64,000 bases of DNA from Microbacterium allomyrinae. Its GTDB lineage: Bacteria > Actinomycetota > Actinomycetes > Actinomycetales > Microbacteriaceae. The stretch lies in contig NZ_JAGTTN010000001.1 in the NCBI RefSeq assembly GCF_020682705.1, positions 558,001 through 622,000 of the forward strand, given 5' to 3'. Below are positions 1-9,424 of the stretch, piece by piece (position 1 is the first letter of the stretch; every line of letters begins with the position of its first letter). The notes beneath the pieces were generated by a model. It searched no databases, was not told the DNA's origin, and was given only the letters and a program-made list of their open reading frames with translations. Position numbers and translations under genes: made by a program.

Positions 1-1388
1 ATCGCCGCCAGCGAGTACTCCACCGACTCCGCGTACAGCGCGCGGACGCGCTCGGGGTCGCTCCAGGCGGCGAGCGCCGATTCGCCCGCCGCCTGCGGCG
101 CGAACACCGACCCGTCTCCGAGGTCGCTCCACGACACCATGCGCGGCAGCGGCGTCCAGGGCGTGTGCGACGAGACGAAGTCGATCTCCGTCATCAAGGG
201 GCCCGACCCGTTGTCGGAAGCGTGGTCGTGGAAGACCTTCCAGGTGTACTGGTCGGGCATCCGCGCATATCCGAAGGCGGGTCCTCGATACCCCATGCTG
301 CGGGCGTCGAGGATCGTGTCGAATCCGTAGAAGGACTCCCCCGCCTCCCACCCACGCTCGTTCGAGGGCACGACCGCCATCGTGCGCCAGCCCGCCCTTT
401 CGAAGACGCTGGTGAGTGTCGTGCGATCCTGCGAGAGCAGCCGGTCGTACTTGCGCGGCGAGTCCACCCACACCCCGCTCTGCAGCGTCGCGTGCGCCAG
501 CCAGCTCACCCCGCCGAACGTCGGTGACGACAGGAACGCACTGCGCGCAGCGAAGCCGTGACGCGTGAGGGTGGTCTCCCCCTCGTCGAGGGTGCGCGCG
601 ATTCCGTCGGTGAACGGCGACGGCTGCACCGCGACTCGGCCGTAGCTCTCCACGAAGGCGACGACGACGTCTTTGCCCGCGAGCCCTGTCAGCAGTCGTG
701 CGCGTGGCATGTCATCCAGCGGATCGGAGGAGGTCAGGGCGCGTTCGAAGGCCCGCTGCTCCTGCATGCTGGCGACGACGCGCGCAGAGCTGGCGACGAG
801 CGTGTCGCCTGTTCGGGATGCCGCGACCGGAGCACCGGACACCAGCTGAGCATCCACGAGCGAGCAGACGATCCACACCGTCGCGACAACGGCGACCGCT
901 GCACGACCGCGTCGCCTCTGGCTCAGCCGTCGGCCGACGCGCAAGGCTGCGAGCGCGACGACAGCACCGAACGCCACCACGAGCGCGCCGACGCCCGCCA
1001 GGACCGTGGTCGCGCCGACGGCGCCCAGGGCATTTTGCACCACACCGAAGGCGTCGACGAGGGCGCCGCCGTCTTCTGCGGCATTGAACGGACGGTCGAT
1101 CGTCTCGCGAAACGCCAGGTCGAGGGAGGAGACGAGGACGGCGGCGAGGACGACGGCGCCGAAGACCGCGGCAGCGAGCACCTGCAGCGGAGCTCGCACG
1201 ACGATGAGCAGGAGGAGAACGATGATGACGGACTCCACGGGGATGCCCAGAAACTCTTGCGGGCTCTCCCTGCTCAGCGCGCCTGGTACAAGTGGCGCCA
1301 CGAGCAGAGTCGCGCCGGCGAGCAGCGTGAGCATCGCCCCACCGTGTTCTCCGCGATCGTCGAACGGGGTCTCACGCCGTCCGGTCAC
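1..1388 (-). CDS. membrane-anchored sulfatase / alkaline-phosphatase-superfamily hydrolase (3' end beyond window)
   Basis: Last gene of the pterin/lipid operon; its C-terminus lies off the left edge, leaving about 462 codons with an intact frame. The first ~200 residues hold four or five hydrophobic segments, followed by an extracytoplasmic catalytic domain that opens with VVVAFVESYGRVA, the metal-binding Glu motif of LtaS-like and sulfatase-like enzymes. A Thr in SSPTFGGVSW about 45 residues later fits the nucleophile position. The family cleaves or transfers phospho- or sulfo-head groups on the outer membrane face. I chose the GTG whose product begins VTGRRETPF; it overlaps the RibD-like gene by 17 bp, so the two are translationally coupled. 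An internal ATG 18 codons later is the alternative. Substrate is unknown; phosphatase or phosphoglycerol-transferase activity is inferred from fold only. Confidence 0.75.
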   Translation of the reverse strand, partial: MTGRRETPFDDRGEHGGAMLTLLAGATLLVAPLVPGALSRESPQEFLGIPVESVIIVLLLLIVVRAPLQVLAAAVFGAVVLAAVLVSSLDLAFRETIDRPFNAAEDGGALVDAFGVVQNALGAVGATTVLAGVGALVVAFGAVVALAALRVGRRLSQRRRGRAAVAVVATVWIVCSLVDAQLVSGAPVAASRTGDTLVASSARVVASMQEQRAFERALTSSDPLDDMPRARLLTGLAGKDVVVAFVESYGRVAVQPSPFTDGIARTLDEGETTLTRHGFAARSAFLSSPTFGGVSWLAHATLQSGVWVDSPRKYDRLLSQDRTTLTSVFERAGWRTMAVVPSNERGWEAGESFYGFDTILDARSMGYRGPAFGYARMPDQYTWKVFHDHASDNGSGPLMTEIDFVSSHTPWTPLPRMVSWSDLGDGSVFAPQAAGESALAAWSDPERVRALYAESVEYSLAA

Positions 1389-2136
1389 GGTCCGCGCCCA
1401 CCCGATCCACGGCGTCGGCGCCGACACGAGCTGCCGAAGCTGCCGAAGCTGCCGCCTCGAACCTCTCGGAGAGCGCATAGCGGAGCAGGACCACATCGCC
1501 GATCCGTCGGGTGTCGGCCAACCTGGCCCTTCGCGTCGCCGTCCAGGGGAAGGCGCCTGCCTCGACGAACCGCGGCGCACGCGATTCCCCGACGAAGAAC
1601 GGCGCGATCACGAGCTGCAGCTCGTCGGCGATGTCCTCCCGGAGGAATTGGGTGTGCAGGCGTCCGCCACCTTCGACCATCAGTCTCCGAACGCCGCGTT
1701 CCGCGAGGTCCTCCGCCACGTCCCGCATCGTCACCTCGTTGCGCAGAGCGACGACCGTGGCGTTCCCGCCCAGGGTGCTCGCGATCCGGGCGGCCTCCGC
1801 GCGCGGGCAGTAGACGATCTTGTCGACGTCGCCGGAGGTGAAGAACGACGACTCCACCGGAAGATCGCCGCTCGCAGTGACCGTGACTTTCACGGGGGTC
1901 ATGCTTCTCCCGGCTGCGACGCGCTCCAGCCGGCGGTCGGCGCTGCGCACCAGCAGACGAGGATCATCGCGCCGTACGGTCGACGCCCCCACCATGATCG
2001 CGTCGCTGTCGGCACGCAGCTGATCGACACGGTCGAAGTCCTCCGCGTTGGACATCGCCACACGGCGTGGCGCCTCGCTGTCGAGGTAGCCGTCGATCGA
2101 CATCGCGCAGCTGAGGGTGATGTACGGCAGGGTCAT
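1372..2136 (-). CDS. RibD C-terminal-type (dihydrofolate reductase-fold) NADPH reductase
   Basis: A 254-residue protein of the RibD_C/DHFR fold. Visible landmarks are TLSCAMSIDGYL at the N-terminus, the NADPH-loop segment AIMVGASTVRRDDPRL, and MVEGGGRLHTQFL, which corresponds to the conserved (V)EGG motif. In riboflavin synthesis this fold reduces the ribosyl group of a pyrimidine intermediate; stand-alone copies occur in many pathways. Here there is no deaminase domain and no rib gene nearby. It sits between the flippase and sulfatase genes with start/stop overlap (ATGA) with the gene upstream, so a reductase step on a pteridine-like or sugar intermediate of this operon is more likely than riboflavin synthesis. 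The family call is firm; the substrate is inference. Confidence 0.8.
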   Translation of the reverse strand: MTLPYITLSCAMSIDGYLDSEAPRRVAMSNAEDFDRVDQLRADSDAIMVGASTVRRDDPRLLVRSADRRLERVAAGRSMTPVKVTVTASGDLPVESSFFTSGDVDKIVYCPRAEAARIASTLGGNATVVALRNEVTMRDVAEDLAERGVRRLMVEGGGRLHTQFLREDIADELQLVIAPFFVGESRAPRFVEAGAFPWTATRRARLADTRRIGDVVLLRYALSERFEAAASAASAARVGADAVDRVGADRDRTA

Positions 2137-3104
2137 GATGCTGCCCGTCCTGCGGCCCCGGCGAAGACGCGGCGGCGATGCAGCAGCGAGACTGCGACGA
2201 CGACGGCACCGGGGGCCACGGCGATCATCGCCAGCACGCCGTACGCGGTGGCGGCGGCGAGACCCGCCGCCGCGCCGAGCCCGGCCGCACCGAATGCCCA
2301 CGCGGCCGCACCCTCACGAGGGCCCCAGCCGCCGAGACTGAGCGGGATGGAGGACGCGAGTACGGCGACGACCGCCGCGACCGTCACCTGCTCTGCCGAG
2401 GCGGCGATACCCACGGCCGCGCACGCGACGAGGAAGGTGGCGACGTGCGCGGTCACCACGACCGTGGATGCGGCCACCACGCCCACCACGGTGCCGACCG
2501 AGCCGAACGCTCCACGGAGGATCGCGACCTCGCGCCCGAGCGCGAGTCGTGTGCGACGGCTCACCGCGGCGGCCACGATCACCACGACGACCGCTCCGCA
2601 CAACACGAGCAGCACTGCCATGCCCGGAGCGTAGGCCGAGAATCCGACCGACACCACCACTGCCACGGCCAGCACGAGCTGGACCGCCTGACCCGACGCG
2701 CGCTCGGCCGCGACGGCGCGCGCGGCCTGAGCGACCTGGTCCACGCCGCGACCGTGCGACACGGCGCGATCGACGTCCCCCACGACACCACCGGGCAGCA
2801 CCGTGTTGAGGAACTGCGACCGGTAGTAGGCGGCGATGGACTCCCTCCAGCCGAGCCGCAGCCCGAGGCGCCGGGCGAGGAGGCGCCATCGCCAGGCCGC
2901 GGCCGCGGTGGCGATCGCCGCGAGCAGCGTCGCAGCCGCGATCGCCGCCGGCGACACCGACGCGATACCGCGGACGAAGGGCTCCGCACCCGCGACCGAG
3001 ACGATCGCCACGAGGATGCCGGCACCGATCACCGCTCGCACCCACGGTTGCCATCGGGGCAGCACTCCTGCCCGTCGGCCCACCGGGGGCTTCATGACGC
3101 TCAT
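2133..3104 (-). CDS. flippase-like integral membrane protein (LPG synthase TM / YbhN family)
   Basis: A 323-residue polytopic membrane protein with about eight hydrophobic segments. The signature YYRSQFLNTVLPGGVVGD at roughly residues 75-95 matches the N-x-LPGG-x2-GD motif of the lysylphosphatidylglycerol-synthase transmembrane (AglD/YbhN) family, whose members are proposed to flip lipids or glycolipids. It lacks the soluble aminoacyl-transfer domain of MprF, so it should not be called a lysyl-PG synthase. Start and stop codons overlap the neighbouring genes by 4 bp on both sides. In this operon it probably moves the lipid-linked product across the membrane. The start MSVMKPP is set by that overlap. 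Confidence 0.75.
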   Translation of the reverse strand: MSVMKPPVGRRAGVLPRWQPWVRAVIGAGILVAIVSVAGAEPFVRGIASVSPAAIAAATLLAAIATAAAAWRWRLLARRLGLRLGWRESIAAYYRSQFLNTVLPGGVVGDVDRAVSHGRGVDQVAQAARAVAAERASGQAVQLVLAVAVVVSVGFSAYAPGMAVLLVLCGAVVVVIVAAAVSRRTRLALGREVAILRGAFGSVGTVVGVVAASTVVVTAHVATFLVACAAVGIAASAEQVTVAAVVAVLASSIPLSLGGWGPREGAAAWAFGAAGLGAAAGLAAATAYGVLAMIAVAPGAVVVAVSLLHRRRVFAGAAGRAAS

Positions 3105-3913
3105 GGCGGCCACGCGAGGAGGTCGACGTGGTGCACGACGACCCGCAGGCCGTCGCGGGCGATCTGCGCGGCGCGCGTCCGGGCATACTCCGCCGCCCAC
3201 TCGCGCAATGCCGGCCGCTCCTCGACGGCGGCACCGAGCCATCCGTCGAGCCACTCCGATATGAGTGCGCGGTCGCGAGCATCCAGTCGCCAGGGAGAGT
3301 CCGCGAGGCGAACCGACCAGCCCGCGGACCGGAAGAGATCGGCCATGACGGCCACGGCGTCCGGCCCGAGAAGACGCCGATCGTCGAGCGTGCGCCGCTG
3401 GTGGTCGTCGAAGGCCCTCTCGAATACGCCGTCGCCCGGGTCGACGGGGTCGAGCGTGACGCGCCCCGTCACCGACAGACTGAACAGGGCGGATGCTCCG
3501 GCCTCGAGGCACGCCGCGACGATCGCGGCGACCTCGTCGGCGGAGAGGACATCCAGCAGCGCCGATGCCGTGACGAGCGACGCCCCGCCGAGATCACGAC
3601 CCCGCAGGTGTCCGAGTTCGCCGACCCGGGTGCGCACCGTGATCGGGGCACCATGACGGTCGCGAGCGGATGCCTTCGCCGCGTGGTCGAGGAGCGCATC
3701 GTTCCAGTCGTGCAGCACCCACGTCTGCGGTCCCGGTAGCAGCGGCGCGCACCATCGCACCATCGATCCGGTTCCGCTGCCGAGATCGTGCACGATGACC
3801 GGTGGACGCAGCATCCTCCCGGCCCGCAGCGCGAGCGCACGGGAACGAGCGCCGGCATCCGCGTCTTCCCGCAGGGTCAGCCAGTCGGCCGACACCGGGA
3901 TCACCACGCTCAC
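3101..3913 (-). CDS. class I SAM-dependent methyltransferase
   Basis: A 270-residue protein with the SAM-binding motif I HDLGSGTGSM at about residue 45, an acidic motif II region (TWVLHDWND), and a later ASALLDVLSADEV segment typical of the Rossmann methyltransferase core. The GTG start overlaps the glycosyltransferase stop as GTGA, and its own stop overlaps the flippase start. It would methylate an O, N or C atom of the operon's product; nothing in the sequence fixes the substrate. An upstream in-frame ATG would extend the protein into the glycosyltransferase gene with poor-quality sequence, so the coupled GTG was preferred. Confidence 0.8.
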   Translation of the reverse strand: MSVVIPVSADWLTLREDADAGARSRALALRAGRMLRPPVIVHDLGSGTGSMVRWCAPLLPGPQTWVLHDWNDALLDHAAKASARDRHGAPITVRTRVGELGHLRGRDLGGASLVTASALLDVLSADEVAAIVAACLEAGASALFSLSVTGRVTLDPVDPGDGVFERAFDDHQRRTLDDRRLLGPDAVAVMADLFRSAGWSVRLADSPWRLDARDRALISEWLDGWLGAAVEERPALREWAAEYARTRAAQIARDGLRVVVHHVDLLAWPP

Positions 3914-4950
3914 GGCATCCCCCTGAGCGTGAAGTCGATGGTGCGCGCAGTGTCGCTCCAGCGCTTGCGGATCGGGGCGGCGCGCCTCGCCGCGGCGGAC
4001 ATCCGCGCACGGAGCGCGGGATCCTCGATCCACTGACGCAGCGCCTCGCCGAGCGCCCTCGGATCCTGCGGCGGCACCAGGATGGCCGCGTCCTCCGGAT
4101 GCGCGGACTCGGCGATCCCACCCACCCGGCTGGCGATCACCGGGATGCCCCGGCGGAGCGCGTCGCCGACCGCGATTCCATAGCTCTCCGTGCGAGACGG
4201 CGCGATCAGCACATCGGCGCGGGAGTACGCGTCATCGAGTTCGAGAGCGTTCAGCACCCCCGCCCACGTGATCCGCGCCGACAGCCCCGCCTGGTCGGCG
4301 CAGGCCGCCACCCGGGCCGCGAAGCCGTGATCGGCCTCGACGGACCCGGCGAACGTGCAGGTCCACGACGGGTCGGGGCCGAGGGCGGCCAGTGCGTCGA
4401 TCAGCGTGTCCTGACCCTTGTGGGGAGCCACGACGCCCACGCACAGGATAGAGCCGCCCGTCGGGGTGCCGGCTGCCGGTGCCGCCTCGTCCGATCCGGG
4501 TGTCGCCACCACGAGGCGCTCGGGTGTGCTGAGCCCTCGGTCCTCGAGCTCGTCTCGCAGCCACTCGCTCGCCACGATGACGCGCCCGGCGAGGGGAAGC
4601 GTCCGCCGTTCGCCCTCGATTCTCAGAGGATCGGCGTCGGCGAAGGCTCCGGCCGCCATGTGCACGAGCACGACGACGCGCAGCCGCCCGGCGGCGCCCT
4701 CGAGCGCAGCGGGCGCTTCGACCGCCACCAGGCCGTCGACGAGCACGAGCGCGCCGTCCGGGATGCGTTCGAACGGATTCGTCGTGGCCGTGACGACCGG
4801 GATGCCGGCGGCCACAGTACGGACGTCCCAGCCGAGGCCGCTCAGCTCTGCACCCACCCGCCGGTCGTAGACGTTGCCTCCGCTCACACGGTCGGGATCG
4901 TCGAAGCCCTCGGGCACGACGAACCACACGATCGGCGCGGGCGCGGTCAC
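3910..4950 (-). CDS. GT4-family (GT-B fold) glycosyltransferase
   Basis: A 346-residue cytoplasmic glycosyltransferase. The N-terminal half opens with [20 protein letters not shown], and the C-terminal nucleotide-sugar domain shows [19 protein letters not shown] followed by [17 protein letters not shown] and [10 protein letters not shown], the E-x7-E type donor-binding region of GT4 enzymes. It would transfer a hexose from a nucleotide sugar to a small-molecule or lipid acceptor. It begins with GTG inside the stop of the PTPS-like gene and overlaps the methyltransferase start, so it is expressed stoichiometrically with them. The acceptor is unknown. Confidence 0.85.
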   Translation of the reverse strand: MTAPAPIVWFVVPEGFDDPDRVSGGNVYDRRVGAELSGLGWDVRTVAAGIPVVTATTNPFERIPDGALVLVDGLVAVEAPAALEGAAGRLRVVVLVHMAAGAFADADPLRIEGERRTLPLAGRVIVASEWLRDELEDRGLSTPERLVVATPGSDEAAPAAGTPTGGSILCVGVVAPHKGQDTLIDALAALGPDPSWTCTFAGSVEADHGFAARVAACADQAGLSARITWAGVLNALELDDAYSRADVLIAPSRTESYGIAVGDALRRGIPVIASRVGGIAESAHPEDAAILVPPQDPRALGEALRQWIEDPALRARMSAAARRAAPIRKRWSDTARTIDFTLRGMP

Positions 4951-5342
4951 AACTGCACCTCGAACGAGGCCCAGGCGATGTGCGACTCGCGCAGCGTGAC
5001 CTCGATGCCCGACAGGTGCCTCGCGCCGAGGCCGCCCGTGCGCACGGCGTCGACGAGGCGCCCCGCAATGACACTGCAGAGGTGCTCGGTCGTCGTGTTG
5101 ACGCCGGCGAACTCCGGCTCTTCATCGAGGTTGCGATACGAGAGTGCGGAGAGGATGCCGTGCAGCACGTCGGCCGCCCGCCCGATGTCGACCACCACGC
5201 CGTCCGCGTCGAGGGCGCCGGCACGGAAGGTGGCGTCCACGACGTAGGTGGCGCCGTGCAGTCGCTGCGCCGGTCCGAACGACTCGCCTGCCAGGCTGTG
5301 GGCGATCATCATGTGGTCGCGGACGGTGACGGAGTAGGTCAT
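4947..5342 (-). CDS. 6-pyruvoyl-tetrahydropterin synthase / QueD-like T-fold protein with degenerate active site
   Basis: A 131-residue protein of the PTPS/6-carboxytetrahydropterin synthase family. Conserved features are His15, His29, VVVDIG with Asp52, the TTTE segment with Glu86, and the C-terminal pterin-anchoring Glu119 in [13 protein letters not shown]. Unusual features are that the third zinc ligand of the normal HGH motif is Ala31 (LHGATY), there is no catalytic Cys between the first two histidines, and the usual LDH triad histidine is Tyr69 (LSYRNL). The substrate-binding Glu is thus kept while zinc and catalytic residues are partly lost. No queC, queE, queF or folE is nearby. It overlaps both neighbours by 4 bp. 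A changed reaction or a binding-only role is possible. Confidence 0.85.
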   Translation of the reverse strand: MTYSVTVRDHMMIAHSLAGESFGPAQRLHGATYVVDATFRAGALDADGVVVDIGRAADVLHGILSALSYRNLDEEPEFAGVNTTTEHLCSVIAGRLVDAVRTGGLGARHLSGIEVTLRESHIAWASFEVQL

Positions 5343-6316
5343 TCGGAGTCCCTCCAGTCGATCGTGTGACAGAGACCGGGCGAGGATCCTGCCGCGATCC
5401 GGGCCATGACGGCAGGCAGGTCGCGCCACGACGACTCACCGGTGAGCAGATCGTCGAACGCGGGATCTCGCAGCAGCCGCAGGGCGAGGCCGAGCCGGTC
5501 GCCCGCCGAACGCGTCCCCCGCCGGCGGGCTGCGACCATCCCGACCTGGCTCGAGCCGATCGTCAGACGCCGGGAGTGGAATGCTCCCCCGAGCCGCACA
5601 CTCACGGCGCGATCGCCGAACCAGCTGGCCTCGATGATCTCGCCCTCGATCGCGGCGGTGTCGATAGCCAGCTGCAGACCGTCGCCCGACCCGCTGGTGT
5701 CGATCACCAGGTCGCGCTCCTTCGGGGCATCGTCGGGATGGGCGTACGCGACGCCCAGGCTCGCGCACACCTGCTCCTTCGCCCGATCGATGTCGACGAC
5801 GACGACCTCGACTTCCGGGATGCCGCGTGCCAGCCGGGCCACCGCGCAGCCGATCATCCCCGCGCCCACCACGGTGAGCCGATCGCCGACCAGCGGCGCG
5901 GCATCCCAGAGGATGTTCACCGCGGTCTCGACCGCGCCCGCGAGGACCGCCCGTCGCGGCGGAACGTCGTCCGGGACGACCGCGACGGACGACGCGGGGA
6001 CGACGAACACGGACTGATGCGGGTACAGGGCGAACACGGTCTGCCCGACGAGTTCGACCGGCCCCTGCTCGACGACCCCGACGTTCAGGTACCCGTACTT
6101 CACCGGCGCGGGAAAGTCGCCCTCCTGGAACGGAGCGCGCATGCGTTCCCACTCGCTGCGGGGCACCTCGCCACGGAACACGATCGACTCGGTGCCCCGG
6201 CTGATGCCGGTGTACAGCGTCCGGACGAGCGCCTCGCCCGCCTCGGGACGCGGCACAGCCTCACCTCGCAACGCTCCCTGCGCGGGGGCCTCCACCCAGT
6301 ACGCCGTAGCCATCAT
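5339..6316 (-). CDS. zinc-type medium-chain alcohol dehydrogenase / threonine dehydrogenase-like oxidoreductase
   Basis: First gene of the coupled minus-strand operon; 325 residues. The N-terminal half carries [11 protein letters not shown] and [14 protein letters not shown] (GroES-like domain), and the C-terminal half has the NAD(P)-binding [16 protein letters not shown] near residue 150 followed by an acidic VVVVDIDR. The classical Cys-x2-Cys-x2-Cys structural zinc cluster is absent and the usual catalytic Cys/His positions are not obvious, as in the dehydrogenases found next to PTPS-like genes. It would oxidise or reduce an alcohol or carbonyl on the pathway intermediate. The start is one of two adjacent ATG codons facing the divergent phosphatidyltransferase gene. 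Confidence 0.8.
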   Translation of the reverse strand: MMATAYWVEAPAQGALRGEAVPRPEAGEALVRTLYTGISRGTESIVFRGEVPRSEWERMRAPFQEGDFPAPVKYGYLNVGVVEQGPVELVGQTVFALYPHQSVFVVPASSVAVVPDDVPPRRAVLAGAVETAVNILWDAAPLVGDRLTVVGAGMIGCAVARLARGIPEVEVVVVDIDRAKEQVCASLGVAYAHPDDAPKERDLVIDTSGSGDGLQLAIDTAAIEGEIIEASWFGDRAVSVRLGGAFHSRRLTIGSSQVGMVAARRRGTRSAGDRLGLALRLLRDPAFDDLLTGESSWRDLPAVMARIAAGSSPGLCHTIDWRDSE

Positions 6317-6402
6317 CGGCCGACGGCCCCGATCGATTGAACCGAGACCCTCTCCGCGAACGTGTACCCAGTGGTATCCATGACGGAGAAACGGAGCTCC
6401 CT

Positions 6403-7143
6403 ATGCCGAAGGTTCATTTCGCTCCGCTCTCGTCGATCGCGGCGGGGGTGCTCGGCCTGGTCGCGCTCGACCGCGTCTCCCCACTCTCCGCGGCCGGATG
6501 GACCGCCGGACTCCTCTACCTTGTCGCGTCCAACGGACTGCTCGCCAGGGGCTTGCGCCAGAGCGGAATGACCACCTTCGGGGCGGGCAACTGGGCGACG
6601 ACGACGCGTTCGACCCTGGTGGCCCTGATCACCGCCATCGTCGCGACGTCGTTCGGCGCACCGGTGCGGGTGCCTCTGATGATCGTGCTGGCGAGCGTCG
6701 CACTGGTGCTCGACGCGGTGGACGGATGGCTCGCGCGACGCACGCGCACCGAGAGCGCGCTCGGGGCGCGCTTCGACATGGAGGTGGATGCCTTCCTCCT
6801 GCTCGTCCTCAGCGCGTATGTCGTCCCGTCGCTGGGGTGGTGGGTGCTCGCGATCGGACTGCTGCGATATGCCTTCATCGTCGCGGGATGGCTCGTGCCG
6901 TGGATGCGGGTGACGCTGCCACCGCGGCATTGGCGCAAGGTGGTCACGGCCTTCGCCGGAATCGCTCTGACCATCGCTGCCACCGGAGTCCCGCCGATGT
7001 GGGCGTGCGCGGCGGTGACGCTGATCGCCCTCGCGCTGCTGCTGGAGTCGTTCGGACGGGACGTGCTGTGGCTCGTCGCCCGAAGGCCCGTGGAGACCAC
7101 CCGCACCGAGGCGGGTCACCGAAGGAATGGAGTGGGCCGATGA
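6403..7143 (+). CDS. CDP-alcohol phosphatidyltransferase family membrane enzyme
   Basis: A 246-residue membrane protein carrying the complete family signature D-x2-D-G-x2-A-R-x8-G-x3-D-x3-D at residues 104-129. All four catalytic aspartates are present (D104, D107, D125, D129). Hydrophobic segments flank the motif on both sides. The family joins a CDP-activated lipid or alcohol to a second alcohol, releasing CMP. It is divergent from the PTPS-like operon across an 86-bp shared promoter region, suggesting it makes the lipid anchor for that pathway. The start was chosen for a GGAG ribosome site eight bases upstream; an upstream in-frame ATG lies in the promoter region. Confidence 0.85.
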   Translation: MPKVHFAPLSSIAAGVLGLVALDRVSPLSAAGWTAGLLYLVASNGLLARGLRQSGMTTFGAGNWATTTRSTLVALITAIVATSFGAPVRVPLMIVLASVALVLDAVDGWLARRTRTESALGARFDMEVDAFLLLVLSAYVVPSLGWWVLAIGLLRYAFIVAGWLVPWMRVTLPPRHWRKVVTAFAGIALTIAATGVPPMWACAAVTLIALALLLESFGRDVLWLVARRPVETTRTEAGHRRNGVGR

Positions 7144-7532
7144 CCGAAACACCTCAGCGGGGCCTATGGGTCCTGCGGATCCTCAGCGCCGTCCTCCTCG
7201 TCGCCGCAGGGGGAATCCATCTGTACCTCGTCTTCAATGGGGTCGGCGGCATCCTCGGCGTGATGTTCGTGCTCAATGCCGTGGCGGCGCTGGTCCTCGC
7301 GATCGCAATGGTCGTGCTGCACGGCAGGCTTCTGCAGGCGGCGACCGTGTTGAGTCTGCTGTTCCTCATCGCCACACTGCTGGCGCTCGTCCTCGCGCTG
7401 ACCGTCGGGCTCTTCGGCATCACCCAGACCTGGGACTTCACGCTGGTTCCCACGACCGTGATCGTCGAGTCGATCGGAATCCTCGTGCTCGCAGTCACGA
7501 CCTTCGTCGTCTTGCGCACACCGCCCGACTGA
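7140..7532 (+). CDS. small four-helix membrane protein, unknown function
   Basis: A 130-residue protein, almost entirely hydrophobic, with four clear transmembrane segments (roughly residues 9-30, 37-60, 66-92, 103-125) and no recognisable catalytic motif. Its ATG overlaps the stop of the phosphatidyltransferase gene (ATGA), so it is translated with it and may be its partner or part of the same pathway. I do not recognise a family name. Confidence 0.75.
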   Translation: MTETPQRGLWVLRILSAVLLVAAGGIHLYLVFNGVGGILGVMFVLNAVAALVLAIAMVVLHGRLLQAATVLSLLFLIATLLALVLALTVGLFGITQTWDFTLVPTTVIVESIGILVLAVTTFVVLRTPPD

Positions 7533-7540
7533 GGATCTGC

Positions 7541-8404
7541 TCAGCGCTCGGGCTGGAGCTCGCTCGTCGCGGCGAGGCTTCCGAGCAGCCTCATGCGGTC
7601 CTCGCTCGGGGAGCCTGCCCGCGTGGTGAAGGCGAACATCGTGAGGCTCGGTTGGCCGGGCATCTCGAACGCCTCGAAGTCGAACTCCAGGTCGCCGACG
7701 GCGGGGTGGTGGATCCGCTTGGTCCCGACTCGGTGGAAACGCACATCGTGCTTCGCCCACCGCTGCCGGAAGTCGTCGCTGCGGGTGACGAGCTCACCGA
7801 TCAGGTCGGTGAGCCCCTTGTCGTGGGGGGTGCGCCCGGCGTCGCTGCGCAGCGACGCGACGACACTGTCGGCGCCCTGCTCCCAGTCCGGGTAGTACAG
7901 GCGGGCGGCCGGGCTGAGGAAGGTCCACAGCGCGTTGTTCCCGCGGCTCGCGGGATCGTCGAGCATGGGAGCGAACAGGGCCCGTCCGAGATCGTTGCCG
8001 GCGACGTAGTCCATCCTCGTGTTGCGCACCCAGACGGGAGTGGCGGTGACCGCATCGAGGAATCGGTTCAGCGTCGGCGGCACGACAGCGACGGATCCGC
8101 GGGGCTTGCGGCGCGGCGAGACCGGTGCTGCAGCGCGCGCGAGGTCGTGCAGATGCGCGGTCTCGGCCTCGTCGAGCCGAAGAGCGCGGGCGAGCGCGCC
8201 GAGAAGCTCGGGTGAGACGCCGGCCAGGTTTCCGCGTTCCATCCGCGCGACGTAGTCGACGCTCATCCCGGCGAGCATCGCAACCTCTTCGCGGCGCAGT
8301 CCGGGCACACGCCGGCGCCCTCCGCCGATGATTCCCACCTGCTCGGGAGTGAGACGCTCCCGACGTGTGCGGAGGAATTCACTCACCTCGGTCTGATGCT
8401 CCAT
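7541..8404 (-). CDS. XRE-family regulator with MmyB-like ligand-binding domain
   Basis: A 287-residue transcription factor. The N-terminal HTH includes VPGLRREEVAMLAGMSVDYV, the hallmark of the MltR/MmyB group, followed by MERGN. From about residue 100 the PAS-like C-terminal domain begins (NRFLDAVTATPVWV, then NNALWTFLSP), which in studied relatives binds fatty acids. It is transcribed away from an aldo/keto reductase, the usual arrangement for this group, and probably controls that gene and its own. An inverted repeat lies between them. The start MEHQTEV avoids an implausible upstream extension into the promoter. Confidence 0.9.
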   Translation of the reverse strand: MEHQTEVSEFLRTRRERLTPEQVGIIGGGRRRVPGLRREEVAMLAGMSVDYVARMERGNLAGVSPELLGALARALRLDEAETAHLHDLARAAAPVSPRRKPRGSVAVVPPTLNRFLDAVTATPVWVRNTRMDYVAGNDLGRALFAPMLDDPASRGNNALWTFLSPAARLYYPDWEQGADSVVASLRSDAGRTPHDKGLTDLIGELVTRSDDFRQRWAKHDVRFHRVGTKRIHHPAVGDLEFDFEAFEMPGQPSLTMFAFTTRAGSPSEDRMRLLGSLAATSELQPER

Positions 8405-8437
8405 ACCGCCACGGTACGTCGCGCGGGCGCCGCCTGG

Positions 8438-8471
8438 CAGTGACTGGCGGTACACGGATAGGCCGTCACTG
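8438..8471. promoter_or_regulatory. inverted repeat between XRE regulator and aldo/keto reductase
   Basis: CAGTGAC at 8438-8444 is mirrored by GTCACTG at 8465-8471, 20 bp apart, in the 123-bp divergent promoter region. This is a plausible operator for the MmyB-like regulator; binding is inferred. Confidence 0.4.
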
Positions 8472-8527
8472 TCACATCCGTGCAATCCGCGGTGGACTGG
8501 ACGGCGAACCCAGCGAAAGGCACTTTC

Positions 8528-9373
<846 letters not shown>

Positions 9374-9383
9374 CGCGAATGCG

Positions 9384-9418
9384 GGATCCCCGCCTCCGCG
9401 ATGCGGTGGCGGGGATCC
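9384..9418. terminator. bidirectional hairpin terminator
   Basis: GGATCCCCGCC and GGCGGGGATCC form an 11-bp perfect stem with a 13-base loop between the convergent aldo/keto reductase and MFS genes. There is no long T tract, as is common in this GC range. Confidence 0.7.
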
Positions 9419-9424
9419 GTGTGC

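Noticed and set aside
558..1841. Plus-strand open frame across the left edge
   Set aside because: Shadow of the sulfatase-like and RibD-like genes on the minus strand, which show clear family motifs.
1372..2136. Riboflavin biosynthesis ribD
   Set aside because: Only the reductase half is present and no rib genes adjoin.
4947..5342. Queuosine or folate pathway gene
   Set aside because: No queC, queE, queF, folE or folB-type gene is nearby and the active site is degenerate.
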